This document shows positions 8,168 through 15,014 of a stretch of 25,430 nucleotides of DNA, in pieces. Each line of letters begins with the position of its first letter. The stretch's first letter is position 1. The notes under the pieces were generated by a model. That model worked only from the letters and a program-made list of their open reading frames with translations. It was not told where the DNA came from and ran no database searches. The stretch covers positions 1 through 25,430 of the forward strand of contig CAZAXK010000007.1 in assembly GCA_964489135.1 (NCBI GenBank), read 5' to 3'. The DNA is from JBBTQZ01 sp964489135. GTDB taxonomy: Bacteria > Patescibacteriota > Minisyncoccia > Phycocordibacterales > WO2-35-19. Made by a program: the position numbers and the translations under genes.

Positions 8168-9259
8168 ATGACTAAACTTTCTGAAGAAAAGGTGATTCAA
8201 ATAAGTGCGGGGACAATCTTCAAGACACTCTTGATCGTCTTGGGGTTTGTGGGGGTCTTTGTTTTGCGCGATATAATATTGGTTGTGATACTTGCGGTAA
8301 TAATCGCTTCAGCTGTAGAACCGGGGACCAAGTGGTTCTTGCGTCGGGGGGTGCCAAGGATTATCTCGGTACTTTTCATATATTCTCTGCTTGCGGTGCT
8401 TCTGGTGGGCTCGTTCTATTTTCTATTCCTTCCTTTGCTCAACGAATCGGCCTCTCTGCTATCGAGTCTGCCGGGTTACCTTGGTGAACTGCAGGTTTGG
8501 AATCCACTCCAGAGTGATAGTTGGTTATCCAATAATCCCGCTTTGGGCAATATTTCCGCAAGCTTTTCTTTGTCGGAAATAGTCGAACAAATAGATACTG
8601 CCATATCGAACATTTCTCACGGATTCTTCTCGACCGCGAGCGTAGTCTTTGGAGGAGTATTATCCTTCTTGTTGGTCATTGTCCTCTCTTTCTACTTGTC
8701 CACCGAATCGGACGGGGTTACCAATTTTTTGCGCATTGTTACTCCTGCAAAGCAGGAAGACTACGTTATCGGATTGTGGAAGCGATCTCAACACAAAATC
8801 GGTCTTTGGATGCAGGGTCAGATTGTGCTCGCGATTATTGTAGCTATGATGGTCTTCTTGGGGCTTACCCTTTTGCGGGTAGAGAATGCTCTGCTCCTTG
8901 CCGTGCTTGCGGGTATCTTTGAGATAATTCCGCTTTTTGGACCGATACTTGCGGCTATTCCGGCTGTCTCCATTGCTCTTATTACTAACGGCATGACGAG
9001 TGCTCTTTTGGTTGTTGGGCTCTATATCATCATTCAACAGTTTGAAAATCAGCTCATCTATCCTTTGGTGGTGCGCAAGATCGTCGGTGTTCCGCCAATT
9101 GTTTCTATCCTTGCGCTTATCATAGGAGGAAAGCTCGCTGGTTTCGTTGGACTTATTATCTCTGTCCCGCTTGCTTCGATGCTCATGGAATATCTCTCAG
9201 ATATCGAGAAGGACAAGGCCGAAGCGAGGGCTCTTGCTGAAAGAGGTGCTTCCAAGTAG
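8168..9259 (+). CDS. AI-2E-family (PerM/YdiK-like) membrane protein
   Basis: 363 aa with several hydrophobic segments: two near the N-terminus (TLLIVLGFVGVFVLRDIILVVILAVIIASAVEP and ISVLFIYSLLAVLLVGSFYFLFL), one around VFGGVLSFLLVIVLSFYLS, and a cluster in the second half (IVLAIIVAMMVFLGLTLL, GIFEIIPLFGPILAAIPA, VVGLYIIIQQFENQLIYPLVV, GKLAGFVGLIISVPLAS). The GIFEIIPLFGPILAAIPA and QQFENQLIYPLVV...VGVPPIVSILALIIGGKLAG segments are typical of the AI-2E transporter/PerM superfamily. Substrate unknown; the AI-2 exporter name does not establish function here. The 65-nt region between glyS and this gene shows no clear promoter or RNA gene. Confidence 0.9.
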   Translation: MTKLSEEKVIQISAGTIFKTLLIVLGFVGVFVLRDIILVVILAVIIASAVEPGTKWFLRRGVPRIISVLFIYSLLAVLLVGSFYFLFLPLLNESASLLSSLPGYLGELQVWNPLQSDSWLSNNPALGNISASFSLSEIVEQIDTAISNISHGFFSTASVVFGGVLSFLLVIVLSFYLSTESDGVTNFLRIVTPAKQEDYVIGLWKRSQHKIGLWMQGQIVLAIIVAMMVFLGLTLLRVENALLLAVLAGIFEIIPLFGPILAAIPAVSIALITNGMTSALLVVGLYIIIQQFENQLIYPLVVRKIVGVPPIVSILALIIGGKLAGFVGLIISVPLASMLMEYLSDIEKDKAEARALAERGASK

Positions 9260-9268
9260 GATTAGGGA

Positions 9269-10699
9269 ATGGCAAAAAGTTTTTATCTTACAACTACCAT
9301 ACCTTATGTTAATTCGGATCCGCATATTGGGTTTGCCCTAGAACTGGTCCAATCCGATGTCATCGCTAGATACAATCGACTCATTGGCAACGAAGTATTT
9401 TTTAGTACTGGGACTGATGAATACGGTCAGAAAATTTGGGAAGCCAGTCAAGTTGCAAATATACCCGTACAAAAATATGTAGATAATTATGCTCAGAAAT
9501 TTATTGATCTCTCAAAGACCCTTCATATTTCTGTAGATAATTTTATCCGGACGACTAGTGAGGATAATATTGTGGCCTCCCAAGAGGTGTGGAGATTGTG
9601 TGAGGAGAACGGTGATATATACAAGAAGAAGTATAAGGGGATGTATTGTGTTGGGTGTGAAAAATTTCTTCAAGAGAAGGATATTGTTGACGGTAAATGT
9701 CCACTGCACCCAAACAAAGAGCTAGAATTTGTGGAAGAAGAAAATTATTTCTTTCGATTAACAAAGTATAAGGAAAAAATAGTCGAGTATCTTTCTAATC
9801 CAAAATCGGTTGTACCTGAATGGCGAAGGACAGAAGCCCTCGGTATCGCCCAATCGCTAGAGGATTTTTCGGTCTCAAGAGACAAGAAAAGATTTTCTTG
9901 GGGTATTGCTATTCCTGGAGATGATACGCAAGTTATGTATGTATGGTTTGGTGCCTTTGTAAATTATATTTCGACATTAGGTTGGCCACGGGATAAGGAA
10001 AAATATCGAAAATTTTGGGTAGAAGGTAGGAATGTTCAAACCGCGGGCAAGGACATGGTGAAGTTTCAGTCGATAATGTGGCAAGGGATGCTTTTGTCGG
10101 CTGGGCTCAAGCAGACTGAGAGCGTGGTATACCACGGGTTTGTTACCGGAGAAGGCGGAATAAAGATGTCGAAATCACTAGGTAATGTAGTGAATCCGTT
10201 GAGTATTGTTGATGAATATGGAGTTGATGCCTTACGTTATTTCCTTACCAGAGAGGTCTCGTCTTTTGAAGATAGCCCATTTACACTCGAGCGCTTTAAG
10301 GAGGCCTATAATGCCAATTTGGCCAATGGGCTCGGCAACCTCGTCTCGCGCATCATGAAAATGGCCGAGGACAATCTGGTTGGACCAGTGGCTTTGCCTG
10401 AGCACGAAGATTTCAGCGAATACTTTAGTTTGTATGAGAAGTTTGAGGTTGGGAAGGCGGCGGATTTTGTATGGCAAAAAATAGGAGAGATGGACAGGTT
10501 TATTCAAGAAAATCAGCCGTTCAAGATTGTTAAAGAAGACAAAGAAAGAGGGGAGCGCATGATTTCTGATTTGGTCGTCAAGCTTTATTCGGTTGCAAGG
10601 ATGCTCAACCCAATCTTGCCGGAGACCTCAGAAAAGATAAAGAGATTGGTCAAAGACAACAAGAAACCGGATCAGCCACTCTTTATCAGAAAGGATTAG
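9269..10699 (+). CDS. metG: Methionyl-tRNA synthetase, minimal form with HIGF in place of HIGH
   Basis: Charges tRNA-Met including the initiator. 476 aa, lacking the C-terminal EMAP-like tRNA-binding domain seen in longer MetRS. N-terminus TTTIPYVNSDPHIGFALELVQSDVIARY has the nucleotide-binding signature as HIGF at residues 19-22: the last His is Phe (codon TTT). KMSKS is intact at 299-303, as is STGTDEYGQKI. The knuckle has C127-V-G-C130 and C144-P-L-H147, so a Cys3His site rather than four Cys. VMYVWFGAFVNYISTLGWP is the conserved catalytic-domain block. Starts 9 nt after the preceding gene. Confidence 0.96.
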   Translation: MAKSFYLTTTIPYVNSDPHIGFALELVQSDVIARYNRLIGNEVFFSTGTDEYGQKIWEASQVANIPVQKYVDNYAQKFIDLSKTLHISVDNFIRTTSEDNIVASQEVWRLCEENGDIYKKKYKGMYCVGCEKFLQEKDIVDGKCPLHPNKELEFVEEENYFFRLTKYKEKIVEYLSNPKSVVPEWRRTEALGIAQSLEDFSVSRDKKRFSWGIAIPGDDTQVMYVWFGAFVNYISTLGWPRDKEKYRKFWVEGRNVQTAGKDMVKFQSIMWQGMLLSAGLKQTESVVYHGFVTGEGGIKMSKSLGNVVNPLSIVDEYGVDALRYFLTREVSSFEDSPFTLERFKEAYNANLANGLGNLVSRIMKMAEDNLVGPVALPEHEDFSEYFSLYEKFEVGKAADFVWQKIGEMDRFIQENQPFKIVKEDKERGERMISDLVVKLYSVARMLNPILPETSEKIKRLVKDNKKPDQPLFIRKD

Positions 10700-10700
10700 G

Positions 10701-10706
10701 TAGAAT
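10701..10706 (+). promoter_or_regulatory. Possible -10 box for tatD (leaderless)
   Basis: TAGAAT lies exactly six bases before the tatD ATG at 10713, the spacing seen for the 4750 gene. No convincing -35 hexamer at 16-18 nt, so this rests on the -10 box alone. Confidence 0.35.
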
Positions 10707-10712
10707 GCTTTT

Positions 10713-11507
10713 ATGAAATACATCGACATACATTGCCATCTGGATTTTTCGGACTATGGAAGTGAATTGCCAAGTGTTTTGGGCAGAATGAAAGAAAGAG
10801 AAGTGGGGGCGATAACAATAGGCACCGACCTCGCCAGTTCCGAGAGAGCCGTTGCGATTGCGGAACAAAATGAGAACATTTGGGCCTGTATTGGCGTACA
10901 TCCAGTAGATAATGAAAAAGGGGAACGAGTTTCCTTTTCTGAAAACGATTTCGAAAAGCTCATTTCAAATCCTAAAGTGGTAGCCATAGGTGAGTGTGGG
11001 CTGGACTGGTTTAGGATTCCCGCAGAATTGCTTGGTCAAGAGAAAGAAAGGCAAACCGAAGTATTTAAACAGCAAATAGAATTTGCCCTAAAGCACAACA
11101 AACCGCTCATGCTCCACTGCAGGGAGAGTTATGATGATGCGCTCGAAATACTCACTGCATATAAAAAGCAGGTTGGAGAAAAATTAAGAGGCAACGCACA
11201 TTTTTTCGCTGGTAATATGGATCAGGCCAGAAAATTCTTGGATCTGGGGTTTTCCATGTCATTTACAGGCGTCGTAACCTTTACTCACGATTACGATGAG
11301 GTAATCAAATACCTTCCAATCGATTCGATTATGTCTGAAACTGATGCCCCGTTTGTGGCGCCCGTGCCTTATCGTGGTAAGCGCAACGAACCTTCTTATG
11401 TAGTTGAAGTGGCAAAAAAAATAGCAGAGATAAGAGGAGAGAGGGAAGATGTGGTTTGTGCTCAGGTACTCAGAAATGCCCAAAAGATGTTCGGGTTGTC
11501 ATTCTAG
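10713..11507 (+). CDS. tatD: TatD-family metal-dependent DNase/hydrolase
   Basis: 264 aa, usual length. Amidohydrolase-type TIM barrel with metal ligands in order: IDIHCHLDF (H7, H9), IGECGLDWF (E94), LMLHCRES (H135), AHFFAGN (H163) and SETDAPFVAP (D211). All expected ligands are present, so it is probably active as a 3'-5' DNase or D-aminoacyl-tRNA-deacylase-like hydrolase, as reported for TatD relatives. It follows metG by 13 nt, a pairing (metG-tatD) also common in Firmicutes and others. The precise substrate cannot be decided from sequence. Confidence 0.93.
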   Translation: MKYIDIHCHLDFSDYGSELPSVLGRMKEREVGAITIGTDLASSERAVAIAEQNENIWACIGVHPVDNEKGERVSFSENDFEKLISNPKVVAIGECGLDWFRIPAELLGQEKERQTEVFKQQIEFALKHNKPLMLHCRESYDDALEILTAYKKQVGEKLRGNAHFFAGNMDQARKFLDLGFSMSFTGVVTFTHDYDEVIKYLPIDSIMSETDAPFVAPVPYRGKRNEPSYVVEVAKKIAEIRGEREDVVCAQVLRNAQKMFGLSF

Positions 11508-11523
11508 AATTTTGTGATATTAT
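11496..11523 (+). promoter_or_regulatory. Predicted promoter of the rpsF-ssb-rpsR operon
   Basis: TTGTCA (11496-11501), 16-nt spacer, TATTAT (11518-11523). It straddles the tatD stop codon and predicts a start near 11530, leaving an about 97-nt leader before rpsF. Confidence 0.55.
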
Positions 11524-11529
11524 TTGGCT

Positions 11530-11626
11530 TATTCGAGTCCGGAGCTACTTTTATAATAATCGGCTCCTGCCCTGTAGAACATTGGTCTCTGGCCAGTCTT
11601 CGAAGGGGACCCGCTTGAATTAAATT
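11530..11626 (+). promoter_or_regulatory. Structured 5' leader of rpsF, possible S6:S18 autoregulatory site
   Basis: The leader can form a GGAGC/GCTCC hairpin over an A/T-rich loop and a longer-range GTCC/GGAC closing pair. S6:S18 binds its own leader in many bacteria, and a CCG trinucleotide is part of that motif; a CCG is present next to the first stem, but I could not match the full consensus by eye. Confidence 0.3.
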
Positions 11627-12121
11627 ATGCAAGAAACAGAAAGAGACGATCTGCAGGTATATGAGGTGGGCTTTCATATTTTGCCCACTGTCGCCGAGGG
11701 CGATTTGTCTGGCGAAGTCGTGAAGGTTCGCGATCTTATCAGCTCAGTAAAGGGCTCGGTTATTTCGGAGGGTTTCCCTGAAATGACCAACCTTTCATAT
11801 GAGATAGCTAAGAGAATCGATGGCAAATATGTCGACTTCAATCGTGCCTATTTCGGTTGGATCAAGTTTGACCTAGATCGAACCGAGATAGAAAAAGTGG
11901 ATTCTGCACTCAAAGCCAATCCTCAGATCTTGAGATATATAATTATAAAGACAGTGAAAGAGAATACACTCTACGTTCCCAAAATTTCTGCAGTGAAAAA
12001 GAGTACTGATGGGGAATTGGATGGGGTGCTTGTAAGCGAAATGACTCCAAAGGAGTATGTAGCTCCGGTTTCTGAGGAAGAAATGGATAAGAGCATAGAC
12101 GATTTGGTTATTGAAAATTGA
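11627..12121 (+). CDS. rpsF: 30S ribosomal protein bS6 with long C-terminal tail
   Basis: 164 aa against about 95-135 usual. The S6 fold is recognisable from YEVGFHILPTVAEGDL..., the helix EVVKVRDLISSVKGSVISEGFP and the strand RAYFGWIKFDLDRTEIEKVDSALKANPQILRYIIIK. Residues beyond about 110 form an acidic, probably flexible tail ending in EEEMDKSIDDLVIEN. Assignment rests on this fold plus the rpsF-ssb-rpsR order, which is conserved across bacteria. The stop codon lies inside the ATTGAAAATT repeat array at 12110-12144, so the last residues are repeat-encoded. Confidence 0.88.
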   Translation: MQETERDDLQVYEVGFHILPTVAEGDLSGEVVKVRDLISSVKGSVISEGFPEMTNLSYEIAKRIDGKYVDFNRAYFGWIKFDLDRTEIEKVDSALKANPQILRYIIIKTVKENTLYVPKISAVKKSTDGELDGVLVSEMTPKEYVAPVSEEEMDKSIDDLVIEN

Positions 12122-12144
12122 AAATTATAAATTGAAAATTCAAT
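12110..12144 (+). repeat. ATTGAAAATT repeat array between rpsF and ssb
   Basis: Three units close to ATTGAAAATT plus an inverted ATTCAAT end. It supplies the last codons and stop of rpsF and ends a few bases before the ssb ATG. No ribosome binding site is present. Confidence 0.7.
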
Positions 12145-12147
12145 AAC

Positions 12148-12603
12148 ATGTATATCAACAAAGCAATTATCTACGGCAACATAACTCGCGATCCAGAGCT
12201 CAAAAGCTTGCCTTCCGGTGTCCCTGTTTGTGAGCTTGGTATTGCTACCAACCGAGTGTGGAAGGATAAAAATGGAGCCAAGCAAGAATCAACCGATTAT
12301 CACAATGTAGTGGTCTTCGGTCGTCAGGCCGATTTGGTCAAGCAATACCTCTCGAAAGGCAATGGGGTATTTGTGGAAGGTCGGATTCAGACCCGAAGCT
12401 GGGATGCACAGGATGGTACCAAGAGATACAAGACCGAAATAGTGGCCGACCGAATCCAGTTTGGACCCAAGGGCGGATCATCAGGTGGGTCTTACAACAA
12501 AAATGAATCTGGAAGTCTACAATCGGACGGAGGATCCAAGGAAAAAGCTCCCGCAATCGAATATCCGGAGGAAGAGATAAATGCCGAGGATATACCATTC
12601 TAA
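12148..12603 (+). CDS. ssb: Single-stranded DNA-binding protein
   Basis: Coats single-stranded DNA in replication and repair. 151 aa with N-terminal OB fold: NKAIIYGNITRDPELKSLPSGVPVCELGIATNRVWKD, TDYHNVVVFGRQADLVKQYLSKGNGVFVEGRIQTRSWDAQDGTKRYKTEIVADRIQFG. A short Gly/Ser-rich linker follows and the tail ends EEEINAEDIPF, the acidic tip (DIPF) that recruits partner proteins such as RecO. Sits between rpsF and rpsR as in most bacteria. Confidence 0.97.
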   Translation: MYINKAIIYGNITRDPELKSLPSGVPVCELGIATNRVWKDKNGAKQESTDYHNVVVFGRQADLVKQYLSKGNGVFVEGRIQTRSWDAQDGTKRYKTEIVADRIQFGPKGGSSGGSYNKNESGSLQSDGGSKEKAPAIEYPEEEINAEDIPF

Positions 12604-12643
12604 ACTTTATAAACTTTTTACTTTCAAACTTTAAACTAAACTT
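12604..12643 (+). repeat. AAACTTT repeat array between ssb and rpsR
   Basis: The gap is filled by degenerate units of AAACTTT / AAACTTTA. The array ends directly at the rpsR ATG and leaves no Shine-Dalgarno sequence. Confidence 0.55.
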
Positions 12644-12853
12644 ATGACCAACAATACACAGTGCTTCTTCAAGCAAAATGGCATCAAGCATGTCGATTAC
12701 AAAGACACAAACCTTCTAAAGAAGTTTGTTAACCCGCACTCTCGCATTCTTGGCAAGAAAAGGACGGGTGTCTCGAGCGAATACCAGCGCAAACTAGCTC
12801 TCGCTATCAAACGGGCACGATTTATGGCTCTCTTGCCTTACGTAAGTCGATAA
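12644..12853 (+). CDS. rpsR: 30S ribosomal protein bS18
   Basis: 69 aa. HVDYKDTNLLKKFVNPHSRILGKKRTGVSSEYQRKLALAIKRARFMALLPYVSR matches the S18 core (DYKD..LL..F....G.I..R..TG....YQR.L..AIKRAR..ALLPY). Partner of S6 in the 30S platform. Convergent with efp; the two stops are 9 nt apart with no visible terminator hairpin. Confidence 0.97.
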   Translation: MTNNTQCFFKQNGIKHVDYKDTNLLKKFVNPHSRILGKKRTGVSSEYQRKLALAIKRARFMALLPYVSR

Positions 12854-12862
12854 TTGGATGAG

Positions 12863-13429
12863 TTATACTCTCGAAACATAATCACCGGTCTCGGTGTTTA
12901 TGACGATCACATCTCCTTCATTAATGAAAAGGGGAGTGTTGACCGAGGCGCCGGTCTCTACCTTTACTACTTTGTTGCCACCTTGGGCGGTGTTGCCTTT
13001 GGTTGAAGGTGGGGCCTCAACGACTTTCAATTCCATCTTTATTGGCATCTTTACGCCGATTATTCGTTCATCGAACAAAATAGCTTTTGCCAAAGTGTCC
13101 TTCTTCAGGAATTTCACGCCGTTGCCGATTTGTTCCTCCGTGAGAGCGAAGCGCTTGGCTTGATCCTTGGCCTCGTGGAACCAGTATTCATTTTTGGCAG
13201 GATTTGAATAGATAAATTTGATCTCCTTGTTTTCGAGCTCGGCTTCCTCGGCTTTGTCAGAAACGTGGAAGGAGTACTCGGTCACTCGTCCGGTGATCAG
13301 GTTTTTGAGCTTGGTCGCATTGACCGGCTTGCGCTGTTGCTTGCGGAAGACGTGCGCCTCCAATACTTCCCAAGGTTCGTCCTGAAAGATGATGAACTTT
13401 CCGACTGTAATTTCGTTATATTCCAACAT
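12863..13429 (-). CDS. efp: Elongation factor P, variant tip loop without PGKG
   Basis: Relieves ribosome stalling at polyproline. 188 aa, standard length with three domains: MLEYNEITVGKFIIFQDEPWEVLEAHVFRKQQRKPVNATKLKNLITGRVTEYSF (KOW-like domain I), the OB domain around MPIKMELKVVEAPPSTKGNTAQGGNKVVKVETGASVNTPLFINEGDVIVINTETGDYVSRV. Where most EF-P proteins have PGKG with a modified Lys, this one reads RKQQRKPV; ungapped alignment from TKLKNL puts Q32 at the modified position. The ATG follows an AATCTAACGACTAA-type repeat. Downstream of recA on the same strand, 111 nt apart. Confidence 0.95.
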   Translation of the reverse strand: MLEYNEITVGKFIIFQDEPWEVLEAHVFRKQQRKPVNATKLKNLITGRVTEYSFHVSDKAEEAELENKEIKFIYSNPAKNEYWFHEAKDQAKRFALTEEQIGNGVKFLKKDTLAKAILFDERIIGVKMPIKMELKVVEAPPSTKGNTAQGGNKVVKVETGASVNTPLFINEGDVIVINTETGDYVSRV

Positions 13430-13453
13430 AGATGTTAGTCGTTAGATTTTAGA
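13430..13453 (-). repeat. AATCTAACGACTAA repeat in the efp leader
   Basis: Read on the minus strand, the leader contains AAATCTAACGACTAA (13449 to 13435) followed by CATCT and the ATG. The 15-mer is identical to 4112-4126 upstream of recO. Confidence 0.6.
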
Positions 13454-13540
13454 GTTAGTAAATTGTAATTTATCGGGAAAATAAAAACACCAAAACTGGC
13501 TTCAAGATGATACCTCAATTGTGGCTCTATTTCAAGTTCT

Positions 13541-14626
13541 TTACTCCTCGGAGTTTTCGCTTGATTCTGAGACCGGAGTTATTGAACCGCCGTTGTCGTG
13601 GAGACGCTTGCGGATTTCCTTCAAAATTTCGGCCGACAGCTTCTTGTCTTGTTTGAGGAATTGGCGAGTAGCATCGTAGCCCCGTCCGAGGGGGAGCTCG
13701 CCATATTTGTACGACGCACCAGATTTGCTGATGAGACCCATGCGCTCACCGAGAGCTAGCATTTCTCCTTCTTTGGAAATGCCCTCGTTATACATAAGGT
13801 CGAACTCGGTCTGTTTGAAGGGTGCTGCCACCTTGTTTTTGACGACCTTGACCCTTACTCGTCCACCCATTATTTCTTCACCCTTCTTTATTTGGGCGAT
13901 TCTTCTTATATCCAGTCTGACCGAAGTGTAGAATTTCAAGGCCTTACCGCCTGGGGTGGTTTCTGGGTTGCCGAACATAACTCCGATTTGCATACGGATT
14001 TGGTTGATGAAGATAACAATAGTTTTGGACTTGGCGGATATGGCAGTAAGTTTGCGCAAGGCCTGACTCATGAGTCGTGCTTGCTTGCCCACATGGTGAG
14101 CGCCCATGTCGCCCTCGATCTCGTCTTTGGGGGTGAGGGCTGCAACCGAGTCGACAACGATGACATCAATCTTGTTTGATCGGACAAGCGAATCAACGAT
14201 TTCCAGTGCTTGCTCTCCCGTATCGGGCTGAGATATCAAAAGCTCGTTTATCTTGACCCCGATCCTTTTGGCATATTCCGGATCAAGAGCATGCTCTGCG
14301 TCAATGAAGGCGCAGATACCACCTTGTTTTTGGGCTTCGGCTACGACGTGCAAGGCAAGAGTGGTTTTGCCGCTAGATTCAGGTCCAAAGATTTCTATAA
14401 TTCTACCTCTTGGCATACCGCCGACTCCTAGAGCGGCGTCGAGCCCGATTGAGCCAGTCGGCACAACGCCTACATCTACCTTGGGCGCCTCACCGAGTGT
14501 CATTATGCTATCATCGCCAAACTTGGTCTTTATTTCTTTTATCGCGTCCTGTACTCTCGATTCCTTGTCTTTTTCCTTGTTGTCAGAGGCCTTTTCTGCT
14601 TTGGCTTGCTTGTCTTTTTTTGCCAT
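13541..14626 (-). CDS. recA: Recombinase RecA
   Basis: Strand exchange in homologous recombination. 361 aa. Walker A GPESSGKTT at 81-89, Walker B IDVIVVDSVAALTPKDEIEGDMG, GKQARLMSQALRKLT, INQIRMQIGVMFGNPETTPGG (L2 region) and the C-terminal KSGASYKYGELPLGRGYDATRQFL block. An extra Lys/Asp-rich N-terminal stretch of about 20 residues precedes the usual start. Last gene of the ftsK-Ig-like-recA set; its ATG lies one base after the preceding stop, so it is likely translated by coupling. Confidence 0.98.
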   Translation of the reverse strand: MAKKDKQAKAEKASDNKEKDKESRVQDAIKEIKTKFGDDSIMTLGEAPKVDVGVVPTGSIGLDAALGVGGMPRGRIIEIFGPESSGKTTLALHVVAEAQKQGGICAFIDAEHALDPEYAKRIGVKINELLISQPDTGEQALEIVDSLVRSNKIDVIVVDSVAALTPKDEIEGDMGAHHVGKQARLMSQALRKLTAISAKSKTIVIFINQIRMQIGVMFGNPETTPGGKALKFYTSVRLDIRRIAQIKKGEEIMGGRVRVKVVKNKVAAPFKQTEFDLMYNEGISKEGEMLALGERMGLISKSGASYKYGELPLGRGYDATRQFLKQDKKLSAEILKEIRKRLHDNGGSITPVSESSENSEE

Positions 14627-14627
14627 A

Positions 14628-15014
14628 TTATTCGGTTATTTCTTGTAAATTATCTTGCTTAAAGTATACCTTTATTTCCTCGACCGTGTCCTGTTTGAAC
14701 CGGTCTCTGCCGTAGAGTCTGATTATATTAGAGCCGGGGTTTAGTAGCAATTTCTCTTTGAAGTTGCCCTCTGTGTCGATGAATATGGGTCGGTCATTGA
14801 GACTAAGAAAAACTACATTTTTGGCCCTTCCTTGGACCAAAATGAAATTTTCGGACACCTCTTTGCCGGCAGAAGGGGAGAAGATACTGATTTCTGGTCC
14901 TATAAGAAGGTTGCGGGCGTTGAAAAGCCCGTACCCTATAAGTAGAGCAAACCCAACAATGATTACGATTTTTTTTATGTTAAACCCGCTATTTTCACAT
15001 TTATAGGGATGCAT
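14628..15014 (-). CDS. Small membrane-anchored Ig-like protein between ftsK and recA
   Basis: 128 aa from the ATG that overlaps the ftsK stop by 14 nt (MHPYKCENSG...); an upstream in-frame start inside ftsK is possible. One transmembrane helix near residues 13-30 (IKKIVIIVGFALLIGYGLF), then an outside domain: ISIFSPSAGKEVSENFILVQGRAKNVVFLSLNDRPIFIDTEGNFKEKLLLNPGSNIIRLYGRD. This pattern (variable PsxG..v....v.v.G.......v.lNg......d..G.F......L..G.N.i...A.D) resembles the glucodextranase-B/Big-type Ig-like domain. Function unknown; its fixed place in a tight operon suggests a cell-envelope partner of FtsK. Confidence 0.8.
   Translation of the reverse strand: MHPYKCENSGFNIKKIVIIVGFALLIGYGLFNARNLLIGPEISIFSPSAGKEVSENFILVQGRAKNVVFLSLNDRPIFIDTEGNFKEKLLLNPGSNIIRLYGRDRFKQDTVEEIKVYFKQDNLQEITE

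Noticed and set aside
11530..11626. tRNA-like look of the rpsF leader (TCGAAGG near the 3' end)
   Set aside because: No acceptor stem, anticodon arm or proper T-loop consensus.
13892..14179. Plus-strand ORFs opposite recA
   Set aside because: Antisense to a highly conserved protein; explained by recA codon structure.
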